Shown piece after piece: positions 32,424 to 41,771 of a stretch of DNA of 64,000 nt (positions are counted from its first letter, which is position 1; each line of letters begins with the position of its first letter). The notes below the pieces were generated by a model, which had not been told where the DNA came from, made no database searches, and saw nothing but the letters and a program-made list of their open reading frames with translations. This DNA comes from Rhodococcus tibetensis. Lineage in GTDB: Bacteria; Actinomycetota; Actinomycetes; Mycobacteriales; Mycobacteriaceae. The DNA is taken from the NCBI RefSeq assembly GCF_024438035.1, contig NZ_JANFQF010000026.1, positions 1 through 64,000 on the forward strand. Direction: 5' to 3'. The position numbers and the translations under genes were made by a program.

Positions 32424-33311
32424 ATGGAGTTACGTCAGGTCGAGTATTTCCTCGCCGTGGTCGAGCACGAGGGCATAGGCGGTGCCGCCGCATCCCTGGG
32501 CGTCGCCCAGCCGACCATCTCCCAGGCGCTGCGGGGGCTCGAACGGGAACTGGGTGTGCAACTGTTTCATCGCATCGGCCGGGGCATGGTTCTCAGCGCG
32601 GCCGGACGAAGCATGGTGGGCCCGGGCCGCCAGATCCTGCGCGACGTTACCGCCGTCGAGGATTTGCTGGCCACCTCCGACGGCGAACTCGCAGGCCGGC
32701 TCGACGTGATGGCGTTTCCCGCCCTGGCGCTCGGCCCGCTCGTCGACCTGGTCACCGAATTCCGCCGGGCCTACCCGAAAGTGACGGTGCGCTTCGGTGA
32801 GCTGAAGGTCGAAGCACAGGCCGCCTCCCTGATCGAGGACGGGCACTGCGAATTCGTCGTCGCGCATCTACCCCTCGACGGGAACGGCCTCGACGTGGTG
32901 GAACTCGGCGAGCAGGAGTACTGGCTCGTCTATCCGGCAGGCACCGACGTACCGCACGGACCGGTGCCCCTGTCCGCGCTGCCCAAGGTGCCCATGGTGT
33001 TCGTGCCTCGGGGCCCCTCCCTCGCCGACGAGATCGAGGAAGCGATCCGCCACGCCGGGGCTCGGCCGCCCCTGGCGGTGTTGTCCGATCATCGCGAAGC
33101 GCGACTTCCGTTGGTACTGGCCGGTATCGGCGGCACCCTCGTGGAGAGGTCGATCGCGGAATCGGCCCGGGACCGCGCGATCGTCCGCGAGGTGGAGCCG
33201 AAGTTTGCCCGAAGATTCGGGATCGCTTTCGATCCGGACACGCTTTCCCCGGTAGGACACGCGTTCGTCGAACTGGTTCGCGCGCGTGCCGCCACCGCAG
33301 CGGGCGAGTAG
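32424..33311 (+). CDS. LysR-family transcriptional regulator
   Basis: A 295-residue LysR protein with helix-turn-helix GIGGAAASLGVAQPTISQAL at about residues 17-37 and an effector domain to the end. It is four bases downstream of another LysR gene, and its 3' end converges on the thiolase operon (33316). It may regulate the six-gene operon or the divergent dehydrogenase pair, whose shared control region holds a T-N11-A dyad at 40422-40438, but the distance leaves this open. Confidence 0.85.
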   Translation: MELRQVEYFLAVVEHEGIGGAAASLGVAQPTISQALRGLERELGVQLFHRIGRGMVLSAAGRSMVGPGRQILRDVTAVEDLLATSDGELAGRLDVMAFPALALGPLVDLVTEFRRAYPKVTVRFGELKVEAQAASLIEDGHCEFVVAHLPLDGNGLDVVELGEQEYWLVYPAGTDVPHGPVPLSALPKVPMVFVPRGPSLADEIEEAIRHAGARPPLAVLSDHREARLPLVLAGIGGTLVERSIAESARDRAIVREVEPKFARRFGIAFDPDTLSPVGHAFVELVRARAATAAGE

Positions 33312-33315
33312 CCCC

Positions 33316-34527
33316 CTACGCCACTCGTTCGAACACTGCCGCCAGGCCCTGCCCTCCACCGATGCACATCGTCTCGAGCCCGTACCGCGCTTCGCGGCGA
33401 TCGAGTTCCCGTGCCAAGCTCGCGAGCATGCGCACACCCGTCGCACCGACAGGGTGACCGAGGGAGATCCCGGAACCGTGGACATTGGTGCGATCCAGAT
33501 CTGCTGCGCCGAAACCCCATTCGCGCATCACGGCCAGCGCTTGCGCCGCGAATGCCTCGTTGAGTTCGATCAGGTCGATGTCCGAGAGGGCGAGCCCCGC
33601 CTTGCGCAGCGCGACCTCGGTGGCCGGCACCGGCCCGATGCCCATGATCTTCGGTGCGACACCTGCTGCGCCCCAAGACACCACCCGCACGAGCGGTCGC
33701 AGACCGAGACGTTCCGCGGTCGGAGCAGTGGTGACGAGGCACATTGCTGCAGCATCGTTCTGTCCGCTGGCGTTGCCCGCGGTGACGGTGGACTCCGGAT
33801 CGGACTTCACCAGGATCGGCGTCAGGGCTGCCAGCGATTCCAGCGAGATGTCGGGACGAGGATGCTCATCGGTGTCGATCACCTGCTCACCGCCGCGGCT
33901 GCGGACGGTCACGGGGACGATCTCCTCGGCGAGGATGCCGTTCTTCTGCGCCGTGACGGCCCTGGTGTGTGACGACACCGCGAGCTCGTCCTGCTCGCTG
34001 CGTGAGATCCCGTATTCGCGACGGAGGTTTTCCGCCGTCTCGATCATTCCCCCGGGCACCGGGTAGAAACGGCCGCCCGCGGTGGACCGGGCACGCACGA
34101 GACTGTCGTGCATCTGCACACCCGATCGTGCTCCACCCCACCGCATGTCGGTGGAGTAGAAGGACGCGTTGCTCATCGATTCGGTGCCCCCGGCCACCAC
34201 GAGGTCGTTGTCACCGGCCGCCACTTGCATAGCCGCCTGGATGACGGCCTGAAGACCGGATCCACACCGACGGTCGATGTGCATGCCGGGCACGGTGATC
34301 GGCAGACCCGCATCCAGGGCCACCACCCGGCCGATCGCGGGAGCCTCACTGTTGGCGTTGCAGTGGCCGAGGACGACGTCCTCGATGTCGGACGGATCGA
34401 CGCCCGTGCGCTCGAGTAGCCCCTTCAGGGCAGCAACGCCCAGATCGACGGCGGTGAGGGATTGGAACATGCCGCCGTATCGTCCGATGGGAGTGCGGAC
34501 GGGTTCGCAGATGACAACTTCGCGCAT
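33316..34527 (-). CDS. Acetyl-CoA acetyltransferase / 3-ketoacyl-CoA thiolase
   Basis: A 403-residue FadA-like thiolase. The nucleophilic Cys is in DRRCGSGLQAVIQAA near residue 90, with NEAFAAQALAV near 335, GHPVGATG near 370 and the catalytic CIGGGQG near 390. Two ATGs stand in tandem; 34527 is spaced better from AAAGG. It is the last gene of the six-gene minus-strand operon. A second thiolase in the same operon suggests two different chain-shortening steps. Confidence 0.88.
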   Translation of the reverse strand: MREVVICEPVRTPIGRYGGMFQSLTAVDLGVAALKGLLERTGVDPSDIEDVVLGHCNANSEAPAIGRVVALDAGLPITVPGMHIDRRCGSGLQAVIQAAMQVAAGDNDLVVAGGTESMSNASFYSTDMRWGGARSGVQMHDSLVRARSTAGGRFYPVPGGMIETAENLRREYGISRSEQDELAVSSHTRAVTAQKNGILAEEIVPVTVRSRGGEQVIDTDEHPRPDISLESLAALTPILVKSDPESTVTAGNASGQNDAAAMCLVTTAPTAERLGLRPLVRVVSWGAAGVAPKIMGIGPVPATEVALRKAGLALSDIDLIELNEAFAAQALAVMREWGFGAADLDRTNVHGSGISLGHPVGATGVRMLASLARELDRREARYGLETMCIGGGQGLAAVFERVA

Positions 34528-34568
34528 CATGGCCTTTCGGGGAAATGTCAGGAGGGGTCGGTGCGCGG

Positions 34569-35309
34569 TCACATGAAGCGTCCACCGGTGACTTCGAGGA
34601 CCGTGCCGGTCATGTACGACGAGAGGTCGGAGGCGAGGAACAGTGCGACGTTCGCGACCTCGCCGGCCTCGCCAGCACGTCCCATCGGGATCTCGCTCAT
34701 CTTCTGGTCCCACGCCTTCTGCGGCATGGCCTCGGTCATGGCCGACCGGATCAGTCCCGGCGCGATCGCATTGACACGGACACCGTGGTGGGCAAGTTCC
34801 TTGGCCGCAGCCTTGCTGAGACCGACGATGCCCGCCTTGGCCGCCGAGTAGTTCGTCTGCCCCACCATGCCGACCTTGCCGGACAGCGAGGAGATGTTGA
34901 CGATGGCGCCGCGCTTGGCCTCCCGCATGATGGCGGCCGCCTTCCGCGTCCCGTTCCAGGTGCCCTTCAGATGCACGTCGATGACCAGGTCGAAGTCGTT
35001 CTCGGTCATGGTGCGCATGGTCGCGTCGCGGGTGATGCCGGCGTTGTTGACCATTACGTCGAGCGAGCCGAAGCGGTCGACCGCTGCGCCCAGCAGTTCG
35101 TCCACCTGCTCGGAGTGCACCACGTTGCACCGGACGGCGTGGGCAACGTCCGCGCCGCCGAGCTTGTCGGCCGCTGCCGTGGCGGCGTCGAGGTCGAGGT
35201 CACCGATCACCACCCGGGCGCCGGCCTCGACGAAGGTCCGGGCAATTTCGAAGCCGATACCCTGAGCGCCTCCGGTGACGACGGCGGTGCGGTTGGCGAG
35301 CAGTTCCAT
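34569..35309 (-). CDS. FabG-like SDR, 3-ketoacyl/3-hydroxyacyl-CoA reductase-dehydrogenase
   Basis: A 246-residue [20 protein letters not shown] opens it with an acidic VIGDLDLD after strand 2 (favouring NAD+), [11 protein letters not shown] near residue 88, the active Ser in [10 protein letters not shown] and the YSAAKAG pair near 150. The NNAGITRD segment is typical of FabG. In the operon it would oxidise a hydroxyacyl-CoA. A second SDR of different type lies two genes upstream. Confidence 0.86.
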   Translation of the reverse strand: MELLANRTAVVTGGAQGIGFEIARTFVEAGARVVIGDLDLDAATAAADKLGGADVAHAVRCNVVHSEQVDELLGAAVDRFGSLDVMVNNAGITRDATMRTMTENDFDLVIDVHLKGTWNGTRKAAAIMREAKRGAIVNISSLSGKVGMVGQTNYSAAKAGIVGLSKAAAKELAHHGVRVNAIAPGLIRSAMTEAMPQKAWDQKMSEIPMGRAGEAGEVANVALFLASDLSSYMTGTVLEVTGGRFM

Positions 35310-35341
35310 GGATGTCCTTTTCTGGTTGTTGGCGCGAGCCT

Positions 35342-36997
35342 CTATTTCGCTGCGGTGTCGAGGAATTCACGCAGGGTGGTCTTGAGAATCTTTCCCGCAG
35401 CCGACGTCGGCAACTGCTCGACGACCACCACGTCACGCACCTTCTTGTACGGCAGTACCCGCGCGGCCACGAACGCGGACACCGCATCCGGATCGACCGT
35501 CGCGCCCGGCATCGGCACGACGAACGCCACCGGCTCCTGACCGACGCTGCCGGCCTCTCTGCCGACGACGGCAGCCGAGGATATGTCCGGGTGCGAGACC
35601 AGGATTTCTTCGAGCTCGCGGGGATACACGTTGTAGCCCTTGTAGATCAGCATGTCCTTGGTGCGGTCGCAGATGAACAGGTATCCGTCCTCGTCGACGT
35701 AGGCGATGTCGCCGGTATCGAGCCAGCCGTCGACGTACTGCTGCGCGGTGATCTCGGGCTGATTCAAGTAACCGTCGGTGACCTGCGGCCCGCGGACCCA
35801 CAGCTTTCCGCGCGCGTTGGCGTCGAGTACGTCTCCGGAATCGTCGGCGGCACGGATCTGCACTTCGGTGTCGAACACCGGCAGTCCCACGCTCCCGAGC
35901 TTGTATGCATCGGCACCGGTCAGCGGTGCGGATGCGACGAGACAGGTGCCCTCCGTCAACCCGTAACCCTCGACCACGCTCGCCGAGGGGAACGCGCGGC
36001 CGAGTGCCTCGAGCGTGACGTGGTCGATCGGCGCCGCACCGGAGGAGACGACCCGCACCGAATCGGTGTCCCGAATCGCGGCGTCGGGATGAGTGGCGAC
36101 GGCATGCCACATTGCCGGGCTTCCCGTGATGTAGGTGGCCCTGTGCTTCTCGATCAGTTCGAGCATCCGTCCCGGTTCGAACCGTCCGGCGAACACCTGG
36201 GTCGCCCCGCACAACAGCAGGAACGACATGTTGATCAAGGCGTGGGCATGGAACAGCGGTGACACGACGACGGTCGCCCCGGCCCCGGGCACCACACCGC
36301 GCCCCTCCAGTCCCACGAGGGGCCGCAACTCGATCCCGCCGTCAGCAGTGGCGTGTACCTCGTGTCCCGCACGCCAGGCGATCATCTGGATCACGTTCGC
36401 GAGGACGTTGCGGTGCAGTACCCGAACACCTTTCGACAGCCCGGTGGTACCGCCCGTGTAGGCGAGGTGGGCCACGTCGTCGCCCGTGACCTTCGTCGTG
36501 AACGATGCGGTGGCGTACCCGCGGACGAACTCGTCGAACCCGAACTGACCGCGACCTCGCCCGGCGGGCAGTCCCGCCACCACGATCGTGCGGACGGTGG
36601 TGCCGTCCGAAGCCTCGGTGAGGGTGTCCAGTTGTCCGGGCTGGGTGACGGCCGCGACCGCACCCGTGTCCACGATCTGTGTGCGGAGTCCGGGCACGGG
36701 TTGCAACGGGTTGACCAGTGTGACGGTCGCGCCGGCCCGCAGCGCGCCGTAATACGCCACCACGAACTCGATGCAGTTGCCGAGGTGCAAGAGCACCACG
36801 TCACGCTCGGTCACGCCCGCGTCCCGCAGCGCGGACGAGAAAGCGCCCGACCTCTCGTCGAGTTCACGATAGGTGCACACCGTGTCGCCGTCGACCACGG
36901 CGGCCCGGTCTCCGTACAGGGCAGCCATGCTGGACGGGAACGCCGCCATCGTCAGTTCCGGATAGTGCAGTGTCGGCACGTTCACTTCGGTCCTCAT
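35342..36997 (-). CDS. Acyl/aryl-CoA ligase (AMP-forming)
   Basis: A 551-residue ANL ligase. The P-loop is [19 protein letters not shown] near residue 190, unusual in having Gly for Ser (TGGTTG). Further motifs are [14 protein letters not shown] near 255, GYGLTEGTC near 350, [21 protein letters not shown] near 440 and the catalytic Lys in [11 protein letters not shown] near 535. Its operon neighbours (permease, two SDRs, two thiolases) imply uptake, CoA activation and beta-oxidation of an acid, possibly aromatic or alicyclic; the substrate is not identifiable. It is preceded by the SDR gene with a three-base gap. Confidence 0.87.
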   Translation of the reverse strand: MRTEVNVPTLHYPELTMAAFPSSMAALYGDRAAVVDGDTVCTYRELDERSGAFSSALRDAGVTERDVVLLHLGNCIEFVVAYYGALRAGATVTLVNPLQPVPGLRTQIVDTGAVAAVTQPGQLDTLTEASDGTTVRTIVVAGLPAGRGRGQFGFDEFVRGYATASFTTKVTGDDVAHLAYTGGTTGLSKGVRVLHRNVLANVIQMIAWRAGHEVHATADGGIELRPLVGLEGRGVVPGAGATVVVSPLFHAHALINMSFLLLCGATQVFAGRFEPGRMLELIEKHRATYITGSPAMWHAVATHPDAAIRDTDSVRVVSSGAAPIDHVTLEALGRAFPSASVVEGYGLTEGTCLVASAPLTGADAYKLGSVGLPVFDTEVQIRAADDSGDVLDANARGKLWVRGPQVTDGYLNQPEITAQQYVDGWLDTGDIAYVDEDGYLFICDRTKDMLIYKGYNVYPRELEEILVSHPDISSAAVVGREAGSVGQEPVAFVVPMPGATVDPDAVSAFVAARVLPYKKVRDVVVVEQLPTSAAGKILKTTLREFLDTAAK

Positions 36998-37000
36998 TCG

Positions 37001-37765
37001 TCAGCGGGGTGCCATGCGGATGGCACCGTCCAGGCGGATGGTCTCGCCGTTGAGGTAGCCGTTCTCGAGGATGGAGCAGGCGAGTTGGCCGAACTCACTG
37101 GGCTTGCCCAGCCGCGAGGGATTGGGTACGGACTTCTCCAGTGACGCACGGACGTCGTCGCGCAGCCGTGCGAGGAGCGGGGTGTCCATGATTCCCGGGG
37201 CGATTGTGCATACCCGGATGTTTCTGCTGGCGAGATCCCGTGCGGCCGTGACGGTCATTCCCACGATTCCCGCCTTCGAGGCCGTGTAGTTGATCTGACC
37301 GATCTGGCCTTCGAACGCTGCCACGGACGCGGTCAGCACGATCGCACCGCGTTCGCCGTCGATCTCGTCGTGGCGGGCGATCCGTTCCGCTCCCAACCGC
37401 AGAGCATTGAAGGAGCCGACGAGGTTGAGCCGGATCACGAACTCGAAGTCCTCGAGCGAACCGGCCTTTCCGTCGTTGTCCAGAATGCGCATCCGGCGCC
37501 CGGCTCCGGCGCAGTGCACGATACCGCGCAGGCCACCGCGGTCGTCGGCGACGTCGAGGGCCGCCGAGAACTGTTCGGGGTCGGTGATGTCGGCGGCGGC
37601 GAATTGAGCTGCGCTGCCGAGCTCTTTCGCCGTCGCCTCACCATCGGAGTTCGGAAGGTCGATGAGCGTCACCTGCGCTCCGGCGTCCACCAGACGGCGT
37701 GCGGTGGCGAGGCCGAGTCCCGACGCGCCGCCGGTCACCGCGGTGGAGATGCCTTTGAGTTCCAT
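37001..37765 (-). CDS. HSD10-like SDR (type II 3-hydroxyacyl-CoA dehydrogenase)
   Basis: A 254-residue SDR of the HSD17B10 type. STAVTGGASGLGLATARRL is followed by TLIDLPNSDG, whose Asp-Leu-Pro is characteristic of this NAD+-dependent subgroup. HCAGAGRRM replaces the common NNAG. The active site comprises LTASVAAFEGQIGQINYTASKAG split around residues 150-172. These enzymes oxidise straight, branched and 2-methyl-3-hydroxyacyl-CoAs. Confidence 0.87.
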   Translation of the reverse strand: MELKGISTAVTGGASGLGLATARRLVDAGAQVTLIDLPNSDGEATAKELGSAAQFAAADITDPEQFSAALDVADDRGGLRGIVHCAGAGRRMRILDNDGKAGSLEDFEFVIRLNLVGSFNALRLGAERIARHDEIDGERGAIVLTASVAAFEGQIGQINYTASKAGIVGMTVTAARDLASRNIRVCTIAPGIMDTPLLARLRDDVRASLEKSVPNPSRLGKPSEFGQLACSILENGYLNGETIRLDGAIRMAPR

Positions 37766-37796
37766 TGCCTACGTGTTCCCTTCGGGAAATTGTTGT

Positions 37797-38930
37797 TCAG
37801 AGAAGTTCGAGAATGGTGGCATTGGCGAGTCCGCCTGCCTCACACATGGTCTGCAGTCCGTAGCGGATGCCGTTGTCGCGCATGTGATGGACGAGCCGGG
37901 TCATCAGAATCGCCCCCGATCCGCCGAGCGGGTGACCGACTGCGATGGCGCCGCCGAGCGGGTTCAACCGGTCCATCGCGGCACCGGTCTCCGCCTGCCA
38001 GGCCAGCGGAACCGGGGCGAACGCCTCGTTGACCTCGAAAGCGCCGATGTCGTCGATCGTCAGTCCCGCCCGCGAGAGGGCCTTCTCCGTCGCGGCGATG
38101 GGACCGGTGAGCATGATGACGGGGTCGTCACCGACCACGGCGCTGGTGTGGATGCGGGCCATCGGTCGCAGTCCCAGCTGCGCAGCCTTCTCGCTCGTCG
38201 TGATCAACAGTGCCCCGGCGCCGTCGGAGATCTGGGAGGAATTGCCCGCATGGATCACGCCGTCGTCCTGGAACACGGCCTTCAGCTTGGCGAGGGACTC
38301 GAGTGAACCATTCCGCCGGATCCCCTCGTCACCCTCGAGAACGCCCGGTATCGGTGCGAGTTGTCCGTCGAACGCGCCGCGGTCGACGGCACGCGCCGCG
38401 AGCTCGTGGGAGCGGAGGGCGTACTCGTCGAGCACCCGACGGGTCAGTCCCCATTTCGACGCCACCATTTCCGCGCCGGTGCCCTGGCTGAAACCGTCGA
38501 CGCCGTACCGGTCGAGAACGGCGGCCGGAAAGTGCTCGCCGTTCTTGCTGGCGCTGCCCATCGGAACGCGGCTCATCGATTCGACACCGCCCGCGACGAC
38601 GACGTCCTCGTGGCCGGCGATCACGGTCGCGGCGGCGAAACTCACCGCCTGCTGGCTCGATCCACACGCCCGGGTGAGCGTGGTGCCGGGGACCTTCTCG
38701 GGCCAGCCGGCGGCGAGAACCGCGGTGCGGGCGACATTGCCTGCCTGCTCCCCCGTCTGGCTGACGCAGCCCCAGACGACGTCACCGACGACGTCCGGGT
38801 CGAGGCCGGTGCGCGCAACGAGCGACTCGAGCACGTGTGCCGACAAGTTGGCCGGATGAACTCCGGAGAGGGCACCACCGCGCCTGCCGATGGGCGTGCG
38901 GACTGCGTCGACAATTACTGCGTCGTTCAT
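37797..38930 (-). CDS. Acetyl-CoA acetyltransferase / thiolase
   Basis: A 377-residue thiolase. The nucleophile is in LTRACGSSQQAVSFAA near residue 88, NEAFAPVPLAW near 313, GHPLGGSGAIL near 345 and MCEAGGLANATI near 366. The GGSG and CEAGG variants separate it from the other thiolase in the operon. The start codon at 38930 overlaps the permease stop (ATGA), so uptake and degradation are translationally linked. Confidence 0.88.
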   Translation of the reverse strand: MNDAVIVDAVRTPIGRRGGALSGVHPANLSAHVLESLVARTGLDPDVVGDVVWGCVSQTGEQAGNVARTAVLAAGWPEKVPGTTLTRACGSSQQAVSFAAATVIAGHEDVVVAGGVESMSRVPMGSASKNGEHFPAAVLDRYGVDGFSQGTGAEMVASKWGLTRRVLDEYALRSHELAARAVDRGAFDGQLAPIPGVLEGDEGIRRNGSLESLAKLKAVFQDDGVIHAGNSSQISDGAGALLITTSEKAAQLGLRPMARIHTSAVVGDDPVIMLTGPIAATEKALSRAGLTIDDIGAFEVNEAFAPVPLAWQAETGAAMDRLNPLGGAIAVGHPLGGSGAILMTRLVHHMRDNGIRYGLQTMCEAGGLANATILELL

Positions 38931-40255
38931 CGTGTGCTCCTCACACTGTCGCCTCGAACCAACTTCTGGTCGCGTTCCGGGTTCGCCAGCACCAACGCGA
39001 GGACGGCACACACCGCGGCGACCAGACCGAGTGCTTGGAACGCGGTCGCATAGCCCGCGGCGGGTGTACTGGCGGCGTCGACGATCAGGCCGGTCGCATA
39101 CGGGGCGACGAGGCCGCCGACCGCCATGATCGCGAGGAACACCCCGAGCGTGCCGGCCGTCTGACGCGGCGGGCAGATCTCCGAGATCGCGGAGTTGAGC
39201 AGCGGGAACACCGAGGCGGCGAAACCGTACCCGACCGACACCACGAGCACGGCCAGGGCGGGAGTATCGATGGACGGTAGGGCAAGAAGGATCGCGCCGC
39301 AGATGAGGACCCCGACAGCGGGAACGATGACCCGCACCATACGGGACGTCGAGCCGCGTACGAGGAGGCGGTCACCGATCACGGACGAAAGGAGCATCAA
39401 GATCAGTCCCGCGATACTCGGGAAGGCGAACATGGACCCGGCCTGCAAGCGGCTGTAGCCGAGACCTACCTCGAAGTACGAGGGCAACCACGTGAGAACC
39501 ACCGCGACCAGCGCGTACACGCTCATGACGAGCAGGGCCCCGCTGATGAACGTGCGGGTCCGGAAGATACGACTCCACGGGACTGCAGGCTCACCCGCGT
39601 CAGTGTCAGTGTCAGTGGTGGTCGCAGCCTTGCCGCTGCGGATGTACGGGCCCTCGGACCACACGGTAAGCCAGATGACACACCACACGACTCCGATCAC
39701 CGACAGCGCGATCAGGGCGAAGCGCCAGCCGAAGGTGACGGTGACGAAGGCGAGCGCCGGAGCCACTGCGATTTTCGCGATGGACGCGGCGCCGGCCAGC
39801 AGCGCGCTGGGCAGTCCGCGTTTGGCGGGCGCGTGCCACGAATAGGCCCCGGTATGCAGCAGCGCCGAGCTCGGTCCCTCGGCGAGCCCGAGAAGCAGGC
39901 GGCTGCCGAGTAGCACCACGAAGCTCGCGGCGACGACGAGCGGCAGCATGGCTACCGACCAGGCCAGCGCGAGCAGGACGAGGGCCCATCGCAACGACAT
40001 CCAGCGGTTGAGGACCCCGGCAAAGAACCCGCCGATCGTGAACGTCAGGAAGAACAAGCTTCCGACCAGGCCGATCTGGGAGGAGCTCAGCCCGAGCTCC
40101 TGGGCGAGCGGTTGGGCGATGATGCCGAGTACGGCCTTGTCGGCATAGTTGACGACGTAGAGCAGCACGAGCAGCGCCGTCAAGCCCCACGCACGGTGGC
40201 GGGACTCGGCGCCGATCTCGACGGGTTCATCGAGGGAGGCGGTGGAGTGGGTCAC
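38927..40255 (-). CDS. MFS permease, probable organic-acid transporter
   Basis: A 442-residue major facilitator with 12 predicted helices. VLLYVVNYADKAVLGIIAQP in helix 1 and GGFFAGVLNRWMSLRW between helices 2 and 3 fit the anion:cation symporter (ACS) branch, known for aromatic and other carboxylate uptake. A charged loop with a TDTDTD repeat (about 215-225) separates the two six-helix halves. It is first in the operon, so it probably imports the acid activated by the ligase at 35342-36997. Confidence 0.86.
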   Translation of the reverse strand: MTHSTASLDEPVEIGAESRHRAWGLTALLVLLYVVNYADKAVLGIIAQPLAQELGLSSSQIGLVGSLFFLTFTIGGFFAGVLNRWMSLRWALVLLALAWSVAMLPLVVAASFVVLLGSRLLLGLAEGPSSALLHTGAYSWHAPAKRGLPSALLAGAASIAKIAVAPALAFVTVTFGWRFALIALSVIGVVWCVIWLTVWSEGPYIRSGKAATTTDTDTDAGEPAVPWSRIFRTRTFISGALLVMSVYALVAVVLTWLPSYFEVGLGYSRLQAGSMFAFPSIAGLILMLLSSVIGDRLLVRGSTSRMVRVIVPAVGVLICGAILLALPSIDTPALAVLVVSVGYGFAASVFPLLNSAISEICPPRQTAGTLGVFLAIMAVGGLVAPYATGLIVDAASTPAAGYATAFQALGLVAAVCAVLALVLANPERDQKLVRGDSVRSTR

Positions 40256-40567
40256 GTGGTGATCCCTTCGGAGAATGGGTGGTGCAGGTCACAGCGTCAA
40301 GCCCATTCAACGGTTGCGGACCCACACGAGCAAGACGCACTCGGCGAACGCACCGGCTGCCACTACCTATGAGTCGGGGTCCCCGCAGGTCAACACACTT
40401 TTGTGAGATGTATTGGAGTGCGCTATCCATCCGATAGCCGAAGTCCTCTAGCCGGTTCTACGGAACGTCGGGCAAGCTGAAACCTGACCTCGCGGCTACC
40501 GAGGCGCTCTTCCGCGCCGCCGGTTCCGCACTCCGATACTTGGTACAACGGTTTCCGAAGGACCCCC
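40256..40567. promoter_or_regulatory. Divergent control region with a LysR-type box
   Basis: 312 bases between the permease operon (leftward) and the dehydrogenase pair (rightward). GCTATC-CATCC-GATAGC at 40422-40438 is a perfect 6-5-6 dyad and fits the LysR T-N11-A rule (T40424, A40436). No gene was found in the gap, and no other clear repeat. One of the tandem LysR proteins at 31.5-33.3 kb is a possible user of the site. Confidence 0.45.
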
Positions 40568-41761
40568 ATGAGCCGCCTCGCCCAGACTCTCGGCCTCACC
40601 GAGTTCCAGACCGAGATCATCGACACCGTGCGTACCTTCGTCGATCGCGACATCATCCCGGTCGCACAGGAACTCGAGCATTCCGACACCTACCCGCAGG
40701 CGATCGTCGACAAGATGCGCGACATGGGCCTGTTCGGGTTGATGATCCCGGAGGAGTACGGCGGTCTCGGCGAATCCCTGCTCACCTACGCGCTGTGCGT
40801 CGAGGAACTCGCGCGCGGATGGATGAGCGTCTCGGGTGTGATCAACACTCACTTCATCGTCGCCTACATGCTGCGTCAACACGGCACCGATGCCCAGAAG
40901 GAGTACTACCTGCCGCGGATGGCCACGGGTGAGGTTCGTGGGGCGTTCTCGATGTCCGAGCCGGAACTCGGCTCCGACGTCGCCGCCATCCGCACGAAGG
41001 CCAAGCTGAGCGCCGACGGGAACTACGTCATCAACGGTCAGAAGATGTGGCTGACCAACGGCGGCAGCTCCACCCTCGTCGCCGCGCTGGTACGCACCGA
41101 GGAAGGTGCCGCCAAGAAGCACGAGAATCTCACCGCCTTCCTGATCGAGAAGCCCGCCGGATTCGGCGAGGTCGTCCCCGGCATCACCATCCCCGGGAAG
41201 ATCGACAAAATGGGGTACAAGGGCATAGACACCACCGAGCTCTTGTTCGACAATTATTCCGCCGCGGCCGGTGACATCCTCGGTGGCACACCGGGTCGAG
41301 GGTTCTTCCAGATGATGGACGGGATCGAGGTCGGGCGGGTCAACGTGTCCGCCCGCGCATGCGGTGTGGCGATCCGGGCCTTCGAGCTGGCTGCCCGGTA
41401 TGCGCAGCAGCGCAGCACGTTCGGTAAGCCGATCGCCGAACACCAGGCGATCGCGTTCAGCCTCGCCGAGATGGCGACGAAAGTCGAAGCGGCGCATCTG
41501 ATGATGGTCAACGCTGCACGGCTGAAGGATTCCGGCGAACGCAACGACGTGGCCGCCGGGATGGCCAAGTACCTCACCAGCGAGTACTGCTCGGAGGTCA
41601 CCCAGGCCAGTTTCCGTATCCACGGCGGCTACGGCTACTCGAAGGAGTACGAGATCGAGCGGCTCATGCGTGAGGCACCGTTCCTCCTCATCGGCGAAGG
41701 CACCAGCGAGATTCAGAAGACAATCATCAGCAAGGGCGTACTGCGCAGTTACGCACTGTAA
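40568..41761 (+). CDS. Acyl-CoA dehydrogenase (medium-chain type active site)
   Basis: A 397-residue flavoprotein. GAFSMSEPELGSDVAA near residue 130 binds FAD, YVINGQKMWLTNGG follows near 157, and the catalytic Glu is in LLIGEGTSEIQKT near 380, the position used by medium- and short-chain enzymes. RIHGGYGYSKEYEIERL precedes it. It oxidises an acyl-CoA to the 2-enoyl-CoA and passes electrons to ETF. It is ten bases upstream of a second dehydrogenase and divergent from the permease operon, whose thiolases and SDRs could complete the cycle. Confidence 0.88.
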   Translation: MSRLAQTLGLTEFQTEIIDTVRTFVDRDIIPVAQELEHSDTYPQAIVDKMRDMGLFGLMIPEEYGGLGESLLTYALCVEELARGWMSVSGVINTHFIVAYMLRQHGTDAQKEYYLPRMATGEVRGAFSMSEPELGSDVAAIRTKAKLSADGNYVINGQKMWLTNGGSSTLVAALVRTEEGAAKKHENLTAFLIEKPAGFGEVVPGITIPGKIDKMGYKGIDTTELLFDNYSAAAGDILGGTPGRGFFQMMDGIEVGRVNVSARACGVAIRAFELAARYAQQRSTFGKPIAEHQAIAFSLAEMATKVEAAHLMMVNAARLKDSGERNDVAAGMAKYLTSEYCSEVTQASFRIHGGYGYSKEYEIERLMREAPFLLIGEGTSEIQKTIISKGVLRSYAL

Positions 41762-41771
41762 ATCGAAGGAG

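Noticed and set aside
33316..35130. A single long minus-strand frame spanning the thiolase and part of the SDR gene
   Set aside because: Only the part from 34527 has thiolase homology. The upstream part is out-of-frame SDR sequence, so this is not a fusion.
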